The notes under the pieces: model-generated
Told to the model about the DNA's origin: nothing
Database searches by the model: none
Seen by the model: the letters and a program-made list of their open reading frames with translations, nothing else
Assembly: GCF_014193255.1 (NCBI RefSeq)
Contig: NZ_JACHZB010000010.1
Span: forward strand, 62,001-126,000
Direction: 5' to 3'
From: Rhizobium sp. BK196
GTDB taxonomy: Bacteria; Pseudomonadota; Alphaproteobacteria; Rhizobiales; Rhizobiaceae
Length of the DNA stretch: 64,000 nt
Shown here: positions 55,007-63,400 of the stretch, piece after piece
How positions within the stretch are numbered: the first letter of the stretch is position 1
How the letters are laid out: each line of letters starts with the position of its first letter
Program-made: the position numbers and the translations under genes

Positions 55007-56666
55007 ATGACTGCAGCGGATACAAGTTCAGGCGGAATTCCGGCAGGCGCGGGCCTGCTGGATCGCGAAAGGATCATCGCAAGGCCCGGCTTCAACCGGT
55101 GGCTCGTACCGCCGGCCGCGCTCGCCATCCATCTTTGCATCGGCATGGCCTATGGCTTCAGCGTATTCTGGCTGCCGCTGTCAAAATCCCTCGGCATTAC
55201 CGCTTCGACGGCCTGCCCGGATCTGACGCTGGTATCGGCGCTCTTCACCACGACCTGCGACTGGCGCGTTGCCGACCTCGGCTGGATCTATACGCTCTTC
55301 TTTGTACTGCTCGGTTCGTCCGCTGCCATCTGGGGCGGCTGGCTGGAACGGGTCGGTCCGCGCAAGGCGGGTGTCGTCTCGGCCTGCTGCTGGTGCGGCG
55401 GCATCATCATCGCAGCTTTCGGCGTCATTTCGCATCAGCTCTGGATCATGTGGATCGGTGCCGGTGTGATCGGCGGCATCGGCCTCGGTCTCGGCTACAT
55501 TTCACCGGTTTCGACGCTTATCAAATGGTTTCCGGACCGACGCGGTATGGCAACCGGCATGGCGATCATGGGCTTCGGTGGTGGCGCGATGATCGGCGCT
55601 CCGCTGGCCAACCTGCTGATGAACAGCTTCAAGACGGATACGTCCGTCGGCGTCTGGCAGACTTTCCTCGTCATGGCGGCCATCTATTTCGTCTTCATGA
55701 TCGGCGGTGCCTTCGGCTATCGCATTTCCGCCGGCCGGCTGGCGTCCGGAAGGCTGGACACCACCTGCCGCCAAAAGCACGATGATCACGACCAAGCACG
55801 TGCATCTGCGCGATGCCCACAAGACGAAGCAGTTCTGGTTGATCTGGGCGGTGCTCTGCCTCAATGTATCGGCTGGTATCGGCGTTATCGGCATGGCTTC
55901 GCCGATGCTGCAGGAAATCTTCGCCGGTTCGCTGATTGGGTTGCCGGATATCGGCTTTGCGCAGCTTGATGCCGGTCAGAAGGCGTCAATTGCGACGATT
56001 GCTGCCGGCTTTGCCGGTCTGCTCTCGCTCTTCAATATCGGCGGCCGGTTCTTCTGGGCTTCGCTGTCCGATAAGATCGGCCGCAAGAATACCTATTATA
56101 CTTTCTTCATCCTCGGCATCGTGCTTTACGCCGCGGCTCCGACACTGGCAGATATGGGCAACAAGGCCCTCTTCGTGCTTGCCTTCGGCATCATCCTGTC
56201 GATGTATGGCGGTGGCTTCGCAACTATCCCCGCCTATCTCGCCGATATCTTCGGCACGCAGTTCGTCGGCGCTATTCACGGCCGCCTGTTAACGGCCTGG
56301 GCAACAGCGGGGATCGTCGGGCCTGTCGTCGTCAACTATATCCGCGAAGCACAGATCGCTGCTGGCGTGGAGCCCGGACCGGCGCTCTATACGGGCACGA
56401 TGTACATTCTCGCCTGCATGCTGGCGCTCGGCCTGATCGCGAATGCGTTCGTCCGGCCGCTCTCCGACAAATGGTTCATGTCGGATGATGAAGTCGCTGC
56501 ATTTCAGGCGAGGAGCGCTGCGGCCAACGCAGGCCCCACAGGCTCTTTCGGCATTGGCACGGGCGGCCTCGACGCCAAGGCGGCGCTTGCCTGGGCTGTG
56601 GTCGGCATTCCGCTGCTCTGGGGCGTCTGGGTCACACTGAAGGCGACCCTGGCATTGTTCGGCTGA
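55007..56666 (+). pseudogene. OFA-family (oxalate/formate antiporter type) MFS transporter with a frameshift
   Basis: Two overlapping frames encode one MFS protein. The first part (from ATG 55007, after AAGGAGGAG) reads to GGAFGYRI; the second continues from PPAGWRPEGWTPP to the stop at 56666. The switch is in ATTTCCG at 55724-55730: with two Ts instead of three (55725-55727) the frame reads GYRIPPAGWRPEGW as one chain of about 552 residues with 12 transmembrane helices. The second part carries FNIGGRFFWASLSDKIGRKN, an MFS loop. It probably carried formate or oxalate for the fds operon. Either a true inactivation or a sequencing error explains it. Confidence 0.85.
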
Positions 56667-56686
56667 CAGCTCCCTTGCGGGAGCTG
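56667..56686 (+). terminator. hairpin after the OFA transporter
   Basis: CAGCTCCC-TTGC-GGGAGCTG forms a perfect 8-bp stem with a 4-nt loop directly after the transporter stop codon (its first base is next to the stop). There is no T-run, so the stronger terminator at 56710 probably ends transcription. Confidence 0.55.
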
Positions 56687-56709
56687 TAGGGAGATTGGAG
56701 TTGGAGGAG

Positions 56710-56743
56710 ACCGGGCGGGAGGCCTGCTTCCCGCCCGGTTTTT
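56710..56743 (+). terminator. rho-independent terminator of the fds operon
   Basis: ACCGGGCGGGA and TCCCGCCCGGT pair perfectly over 11 bp around an 8-nt loop and are followed by TTTT. It ends the ArsR-LysR-fds transcription direction. Confidence 0.92.
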
Positions 56744-56856
56744 AGGAGGATCATTTGCAGGAACGATCTTGCAAAGCTTGACGAGGTTGGCGTCGAAACT
56801 GCTTGTCTCCAACGACATTGCGAGAGCGAACCGCCGGCACACAAGAGAGCTTGAAC

Positions 56857-56883
56857 AACAAAAACCGCCCTCGTGGGGCGGTT
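56857..56883 (-). terminator. rho-independent terminator of cheW
   Basis: On the minus strand CCGCCC and GGGCGG (extended by AA/TT) form a stem around CACGA, followed by TTTTTGTTG. It is 26 bp after the cheW stop codon. Confidence 0.88.
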
Positions 56884-56909
56884 CCTCGTTCATGTATATC
56901 GCAAAGCGA

Positions 56910-57386
56910 TCAAGCGGCCAGTTCGTCGGTCTCGTTTTCCTTGAACATCTTTGCGAGGTTCAGGAAGCAGATCATGCCGTTTTCGGAAGCGATGATACCT
57001 TCGCAGAAAGCACGGTCGAAGGAAGCAGTTACTTCCGGAACGGGTTGTACCTGGCTGGAAGAAATCGTCAGAATGTCGGATACGCGGTCGACCAGCATGC
57101 CGATGACCATATTGTGCACTTCGGCGACGACAATGGCGCTGCGCTCATTGGCGACAGTGCTCTTCATGCCGAGCTTATAGGCGAGGTCGATAATTGGGAT
57201 GACCGAACCGCGCAGATTCATGACACCGATGACGTCTGCCGGAGAGTGCGGGATCGGCGTTGACGGCGCCCAGCCACGGATTTCGCGGATGGTCGTGGTC
57301 TTGACGCAGAATTCCTGATCATGCAGGCGGAAGGCAATGATTTCGAGCGTATCGCCGCTGAAGCTAGTGGAATTGATTGTGGCCAT
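56910..57386 (-). CDS. cheW: chemotaxis coupling protein CheW
   Basis: The 158-residue SH3-like coupling protein has EIIAFRLHDQEFCV, IREIRGWAPSTPIPHSP, GVMNLRGSVIPIIDLA and LVDRVSDIL, all typical of CheW. It links chemoreceptors to CheA at the cell pole. The ATG at 57386 shares its A with the stop codon of the truncated chemoreceptor upstream (TAATG), a relic of translational coupling. No other chemotaxis gene is present. With the receptor gone, its promoter may be that of the arginase-rocD transcript. Confidence 0.93.
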   Translation of the reverse strand: MATINSTSFSGDTLEIIAFRLHDQEFCVKTTTIREIRGWAPSTPIPHSPADVIGVMNLRGSVIPIIDLAYKLGMKSTVANERSAIVVAEVHNMVIGMLVDRVSDILTISSSQVQPVPEVTASFDRAFCEGIIASENGMICFLNLAKMFKENETDELAA

Positions 57387-57713
57387 TAGAATTCTTCCCA
57401 ACTGTCGTAAGCCAGGGCAGAAGCGGATGCGCCACCATTGGCGCGGACGAGCTTTGCCTTCACCCCACGCGATGGCTTTGCACTTAGCGAAGCATCGTTA
57501 CGGTTATCGAAGACATTAACGGAAGAGTGTTGCCCAAATCTAAACTGTAAGACGATATCGCGAAGGTTTTCTGTCTCGGACGAACGTCGGGCGCTTGCCG
57601 CCGTCGCCTCCTCCACCTGTGGCGGCATTCTGCTGCGCGCTCTGATCCATAACGTTGATGGCCTTATTGATTTCGGCAAGCCCAGTCGATTGTTCGCGCG
57701 AGATTTGACGATT
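57386..57713 (-). pseudogene. 3' remnant of a methyl-accepting chemotaxis protein gene
   Basis: On the minus strand, 57713-57622 reads QISREQSTGLAEINKAINVM and DQSAQQNAA, the C-terminal signalling-domain end of an MCP. One extra base near 57617-57624 then shifts the frame, and the protein continues QVEEATAASARRSSETENL and ends DSWEEF, a CheR-type C-terminal pentapeptide, at a TAA fused to the cheW start. The frame before residue QIS has a stop at about 57735 and no MCP sequence; the rest of the receptor gene has been lost next to rocD. Confidence 0.85.
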
Positions 57714-57736
57714 GCCGTAATATATTCTGCTTTACT

Positions 57737-58936
57737 TCAGGTGAGGGTTTTTTCGATCTGCTCTACCGCCCAATCCACCTGTTCCTTATTAATGACGAGT
57801 GGTGGTGCAAAGCGAATCGTGTGGTCGTGCGTATCCTTGGCGAGAAGACCGCGATCCTTCAACGCATAGCAATATTGCCGGGCACCACCGGCCTCCGGCT
57901 CCAATTCGACCGCGAGCATCAGGCCACGGCCGCGCACATCTTTGACGATGTTGGAGCGAATGGAGCGCAGACCTTCGAGGAAATAGTCGCCCATCGTCTC
58001 GGCGTTCTGGATCATTCCTTCTTCGGTCAATACCTTCAGCGCCGCGCGGGCGACCGCACAAGCCAGCGGGTTGCCGCCGAAGGTTGAGCCATGTTGGCCG
58101 GGCTTGAGCACGCCAAGGACTTCCGAATTCGAAAGCACTGCCGAGACCGGATAAAAGCCGCCGGAAAGCGCCTTGCCGATGAGCGTCACGTCGGCTTCGA
58201 TGCCTTCATGTTCTTCGGCGAGCAGCTTGCCGGTGCGTCCAAGGCCGGTCTGAATTTCGTCGAGGATGAGCGTGACGTTGTTTGCCGTGCAGAGTTCGCG
58301 CACGCGGGTGAAGTAACCGGCCGGCGGAATGATGACGCCAGCCTCGCCCTGGATCGGCTCGATCAGTGTTGCGACGGTGTTGGCATTGATGGCGGCTTCG
58401 AAGGCCTCGACATCACCGAAGGGAACGATGCGGAAGCCCGGCGTGTAAGGGCCGAAGCCGGTACGGGCGTCAGGGTCAGTCGAGAAGCTGATGATGCTCA
58501 GCGTGCGGCCGTGGAAATTGTTGGCGCAGACGATGATCTCCGCCTTGCCCTCCGGGACGCCCTTCACCTCGTAGCCCCATTTGCGAACCGCCTTGATGGC
58601 GGTCTCGACGGCTTCGGCACCCGAGTTCATCGGCAGGATCTTGTGGGAGCCGGTCAGTGCCGCCAACTCCTCATAGAGATAGGCGAGCTGGTCGTTGCGG
58701 AAGGCGCGCGAGGTGAGCGTCAGGCGGCCGGCCTGCTCGACCATGGCGGCAAGGATCTTCGGATGGCAATGGCCCTGGTTGACGGCCGAATAGGCCGACA
58801 GGCAATCGAGATAGCGCTTGCCATCCGTATCCCAGACATGAACACCTTCCCCCCGCGTCAGCACGACATCGAGCGGCTTGTAGTTATTGGCTCCAAGACG
58901 CTGTTCGGTGGCGATGAGGTTCGACGAGATGTTCAT
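57737..58936 (-). CDS. rocD: ornithine aminotransferase (ornithine--oxo-acid transaminase)
   Basis: The 399-residue class-III aminotransferase converts ornithine and 2-oxoglutarate to glutamate-5-semialdehyde and glutamate. It has YLDCLSAYSAVNQGHCHPKI, PMNSGAEAVETAIK, the pyridoxal phosphate region LILDEIQTGLGRTGKL and the Schiff-base lysine in LIGKALSGGFYPVSA. It lies 13 bp after the arginase gene, which supplies ornithine. Acetylornithine aminotransferase is an alternative, but the N-terminal NNYKPLDVVLTRGEGVHVWD and context favour RocD. Confidence 0.93.
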   Translation of the reverse strand: MNISSNLIATEQRLGANNYKPLDVVLTRGEGVHVWDTDGKRYLDCLSAYSAVNQGHCHPKILAAMVEQAGRLTLTSRAFRNDQLAYLYEELAALTGSHKILPMNSGAEAVETAIKAVRKWGYEVKGVPEGKAEIIVCANNFHGRTLSIISFSTDPDARTGFGPYTPGFRIVPFGDVEAFEAAINANTVATLIEPIQGEAGVIIPPAGYFTRVRELCTANNVTLILDEIQTGLGRTGKLLAEEHEGIEADVTLIGKALSGGFYPVSAVLSNSEVLGVLKPGQHGSTFGGNPLACAVARAALKVLTEEGMIQNAETMGDYFLEGLRSIRSNIVKDVRGRGLMLAVELEPEAGGARQYCYALKDRGLLAKDTHDHTIRFAPPLVINKEQVDWAVEQIEKTLT

Positions 58937-58949
58937 GGCCAGTGCTCCC

Positions 58950-59885
58950 TTATGCGGCGCGTGTAGGACGATCGAAGATACGGCGGCCGAAGAGGCTTGC
59001 CGTCATCTCTACCATGATGCGGGCGCTCTTGCCGCGGTCATCAAGGAAAGGATTGAGTTCCACGAGGTCGAGCGAGGAGACGAGGCCGCTGTCGGACAGC
59101 ATCTCCATGATCAGGTGGGCTTCGCGGAAAGTGGCGCCGCCGGGCACGGTGGTGCCGACGCCGGGCGCAAAATCGGGATCGAGGAAATCGACGTCGAAGC
59201 TGACATGCAACAGGCCGTTTGCCTTCTCGATCGTTTCCAGGATCTGGCGGAGGATTACAGCCACGCCCTGTTCATCGAGCGAGCGCATGTCAAAGACGTT
59301 GACGCCGTGCTTGCGGATTTCGACGCGCTCGGAGGCATCGACCGAGCGGATGCCCACCTGGAAGATCTTCTGGGGATCGACGAGTGCGCGGTCCTTCGGC
59401 AGGATTTCGGCGAAATCCGCCAGGCCGCAGAAGAAGGCGACGGGCATACCGTGAATATTGCCTGATGGCGAGGTCTCCGGCGTATTGAAATCCGAATGGG
59501 CGTCGAGCCACAGCACGAAGAGCGGGCGATCCTCTTCGGCGGCATAACGCGACATGCCCGAGACGCTGCCCATGGAAAGGCTGTGGTCGCCACCGAGGAT
59601 CAGCGGGAAGTGGCCGGCTTTCGCTGCATCATAGGTGGCTGCTTCGAGCGCACGCGTATAGGCGCCGACGACGCGGAGATTATGTGCCTTCGGATGATTG
59701 GGAAGGTCCCTGGCCGGGACGATGCTGAGATCGCCGGTATCAACAACGGTGTGGCCGAGGTCGGCAAGCGCCTTGTCGATACCCGCGATGCGCAATGCTG
59801 TCGGCCCCATGCCCGCGCCTCTGCGGCCGGAACCCTCTTCAAGGGGAACACCAATAAGAGCGACAGATTGAGTTTGTACTTCCAT
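58950..59885 (-). CDS. rocF: arginase
   Basis: The 311-residue enzyme hydrolyses arginine to ornithine and urea. The two-Mn ligands are visible: His101 in GGDHSLSMG, Asp128, His130 and Asp132 in LDAHSDFN, and Asp231 and Asp233 in SFDVDFLDP. The ATG at 59885 gives MEVQTQSVALIGVPLEEG; a longer frame to 59945 has no similarity. It is coupled to rocD and divergent from an Lrp regulator. Confidence 0.95.
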   Translation of the reverse strand: MEVQTQSVALIGVPLEEGSGRRGAGMGPTALRIAGIDKALADLGHTVVDTGDLSIVPARDLPNHPKAHNLRVVGAYTRALEAATYDAAKAGHFPLILGGDHSLSMGSVSGMSRYAAEEDRPLFVLWLDAHSDFNTPETSPSGNIHGMPVAFFCGLADFAEILPKDRALVDPQKIFQVGIRSVDASERVEIRKHGVNVFDMRSLDEQGVAVILRQILETIEKANGLLHVSFDVDFLDPDFAPGVGTTVPGGATFREAHLIMEMLSDSGLVSSLDLVELNPFLDDRGKSARIMVEMTASLFGRRIFDRPTRAA

Positions 59886-60016
59886 TCCTAGGGCTCCGTT
59901 GTGAGGCCTGTTTCGGCCAATAGTGGGATAAAGTGGCGGCGGCAAATAGATGGAAAAATGTCAGAAATGGATTATGATTGCGCAGATTGATAAAGCTAAT
60001 TTGACAAAGTGAAAAC

Positions 60017-60445
60017 GTGGACGACCTCGACAACGAGCTTTTGAGTGCGCTTCGGCACAATGCACGAATCTCCGTCTCCTCGCTTGCCGCCATGACCGGT
60101 GCTTCACGGGCCACAGTGGCCACGCGCATCGACCGACTGGTCGAAAACGGCACGATCGCCGGCTTCACGATCCGCACCGGTCACGAGACGCGTTCGGCCG
60201 GTGTTCGGGCGATCGTCATGATCGAAGTGCACGGCAAGCTTGCCGACAAGGTCGCTACCCAACTGCGCGGCTTGCCGCAGGTGCGCGCGCTGCACAGCAC
60301 CAATGGCAAATGGGATTTCGTCGCCGAGCTCGAAGACCGTGACCTCGTCTCCTTCGACGAGACGCTGCGCCGGATACGCCTCATCGACGGGATCAATACT
60401 ACCGAAACCAGCATTCTGCTGAAGACCAGCAAGACAAGCTTTTAG
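60017..60445 (+). CDS. Lrp/AsnC-family regulator of arginine catabolism
   Basis: The 142-residue protein has an N-terminal helix-turn-helix (LDNELLSALRHNARISVSSL, ATRIDRLVENGTIAGF) and a C-terminal RAM ligand domain. The start is GTG at 60017. It is divergent from arginase over 131 bp, an arrangement typical of Lrp activators of arginase and ornithine catabolism in rhizobia, so arginine or ornithine is the likely effector. Confidence 0.88.
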   Translation: MDDLDNELLSALRHNARISVSSLAAMTGASRATVATRIDRLVENGTIAGFTIRTGHETRSAGVRAIVMIEVHGKLADKVATQLRGLPQVRALHSTNGKWDFVAELEDRDLVSFDETLRRIRLIDGINTTETSILLKTSKTSF

Positions 60446-60467
60446 GCTTCTGTCTTCCAGGCTGGCC

Positions 60468-63400
60468 TCAATATTCATGCTCGTAGACGATGCCGGCTTC
60501 GCCTGCGCCGTTGCCGCCGGCAGCACCCCGCAGCTTCACGCCGCGGCCGACATCCAGATTGATGATGGCCTTGGCGCCGGCTTCTCCGCCCTGCTGCAGC
60601 TCGAAATAGGTCCGTTCGTTGAGGTAACGGCCGACACTGACGCTGGTCCGTCCCTTTTCATCCGTGCTGATGTCGAGGTCGTCGACGCCGAGCTGGTTGC
60701 GGAGCCCCTCGAAGAGTGAGGTTGAGCGATTGCCGGCGAGCTGGCTGACAGCATCGGCAAGCTGGGCGATCTGCACCGGCGACAGCCGGGACATGGATTG
60801 ACCGAAGATGAGCTGGGCCAACACTTCGTCCTGCGGCAGGGCAGGCGACGAGGAGAAGGTTATGGCGGGGTCGGTCGCGAGGCCTGCGACATCCACCGTG
60901 AGCGTCGTCGTACCTGACGTGGACGTGGCCTCCAAGTCGAGGGCGGGTGTCAGGTCGCCGGCAAATGTGATGCGGCTGCGATCGGAGAAATTGAGACGGC
61001 GATTGAGGATCGTCAGACGGCCGCGGCGCATGGTGAAGGCACCAGCAACTTCGGGCGCGGCAGCCGAGCCGTGGATCGTGATGTTACCGCCGACTTCCGC
61101 ATCGATGCCACGGCCGCGCACGAAAATCTGCGAGGGTGCATCGAGCTCGATATCCAGCATGATGGTCGAGGATTTTTCCCGGGGCTGCTGTTGAGCATTG
61201 TCTCTGAGCTGGGCGAGCACGGCGGGCGGCGCGTGGATATGGCGGATATCGATTTCACGCAGCGATGTCGGCAGCCTCTCCGGCACGGTGATCGAAGCCT
61301 TGTCGATGTGAAGCCGGCCGTTCAACGTGGGATTGGAAAGCAGCGGTCCCTTAAGGCCGAGCGTGCCGTCGACCGTTGCGACTACCAGCGTGCCGTCGAC
61401 ATAGACCGCTCGGTCCAGGCGGATGGAAAGATCGGCGGGGAAGGTACCGCTGATACCAACCGAGCCGCTCGCCGAGATCGAGCCGCCGCTTGCGAGCCTG
61501 CCGTTCAGCCGCGAAATGACAGCCTGCTGGCCGTTGAACGTGATGGTCGCGCCGAGGCCTTCGAGGGCGAGGTTGCGGCGCACGTCGATCAGCTTTGCGC
61601 CATCAGTGGTGACCGTTCCGTTGATGACAGGGGCAGCCGTCGTGCCGCTGACTTCCAGGTTCACATTGGCGACGCCTTCGGCAACGAGACCCTGCTGGGC
61701 GAGCTGTGCGCCGAGAACGGCGAAGGGGAGGCTTCCGTTGAAGCGCATCGACATGGCGCGGTTGCCTGTCATTGTAAGAGTGCCGCCGCCTTTCAGCGAC
61801 AATCCGCCGTCGCCGGCAAGGCTGGTATCGACCGTCAGCTTGTTGTCGGCCAGCTTGCCGTTGGCGCCGAGGGTGAGCGGCGCAAGGCCGGCGCCTTTCG
61901 TTTGGCTCGTTTCGGCATTTTTCCAGTCGACCTTGAAATCGACCGACGGAAGGGGAAGCGATCCCGAGGCGGTTGCCGTTGCCGAGATGGCGCCGGCTGC
62001 ACCCAGGTTCGGAACAAAGCCATTGGCGACGGCCGCCGGCAGATTAGTGACATCGGCCTTGGCATTGACGCCCTTTATGGTCGTTCCGGCTATATCGAGA
62101 TTGCCCGATGCCTTCAGCGACACACTGCCATTGCCGTTGAGATTGGCATCGAAATCCAGCCGGTCCTTACTGAGTTTGCCCGAAGCGGCGAGCGTCAGAC
62201 CGGAGAGGCCGGCGGTTCTCGTCTGTTTCGTCTCCGCGTTTTTCCAGTCGATGCTGAAATCGGCGGAGGGAGCGGTCAGCGATCCTGAGGCCGTGGCCGT
62301 TGCCGTGATGGTGCCTTCTGCTCCAAGATCCTGAACGAAGCCATTGGCGATGGCAGCCGGCAGATTGGCAATATCGGCCTTTGCATCGATGCCCTGGATC
62401 GTGGTGCCAGCCAGCGCAAGATTACCAGAGGCCTTCAGCGAGACGCCGCCCTTGCCATTGAGATTGGCATCGAAATCCAGTCGGTCGCTGACGTATTTGC
62501 CCGAGGCGGCAAGCGCCAGGCCAGAGAGACCGGCGGTCTTCGTCTGGTTTGTTGCTGCGTTTGCCCAGTCGAGCTTGAAATCGACCACCGGTTCTGTCGG
62601 CGTGCCCGAGGTGATGGCAGTGCCGGAGATTATGCCCTCGGCGCCAAGACCAGGCATGAAGCCATTGGCGAGGTTTGCGGGCAGGCCGGCAATGTCGGCG
62701 TTGACGGCGAGGTCGCGAATGGCGGCGCCATCGATCGTCACGCCGCCGTTCGCCTTCAACAGCGCGCCATTGCCGCTGCCGAGATTGGCATTGAAATCGA
62801 CCCTGTTATTTTCATATTTGCCGGTGGCCTTGGCGGAGAGATCGGTAAGGCCGTTGCTCCTTGTCTGGCGGGTTGCCGCATTCGCCCAGGCCAGATCGAA
62901 GGTGACTGCCGGTGTGGGCAGCGAGCCGGAGGCTGACGCCTTGCCGGAAATCGTGCCTTCAGCGCCCAGATCGGGAACGAAGCCGTTGGCAAGGCCGGCT
63001 GGAAGGTTTGCGAGATCGGCATCGACCTTCAGATTGCGCACTGCCGTCCCAGCAAGCTCGACATTGCCCGTCGCCTTCAGCGACAGGGCCTTCGGTCCGA
63101 TGAGGTTGGCATCGAAATCGAGTTTCTGGTCGGCAAAATGGCCGGTTGCCGCAAGGTCCAGTCCAGTCAGGCCGGCCGTCTTGGTGTGCCGCGTCGTGGC
63201 GTCCTGCCAGCTGAGCTTGAAATTCGCAGCCGGTGCGGCAGGCGTCCCTGATGCCGAGGCAGTGCCGGAAATCACACCGCCGGCATCGAGATCCTTCACG
63301 AAACCGTTGGCGATATTAGCCGGAACATTCGCAAGTTCGGCATCGACCTTGATGTTGCCGATCGTGGTTCCGGTAATAGCGACATTACCGAGCGCTTTCA

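Noticed and set aside
55720..55735. Programmed ribosomal frameshift in the transporter
   Set aside because: There is no classic slippery heptamer or downstream pseudoknot visible; a simple extra T is the easier explanation, though it was not tested.
55707..56666. Second half of the OFA transporter as an independent gene
   Set aside because: Its first codons lie inside the MFS sequence and have no ribosome site; joining the frames by one base restores a normal transporter.
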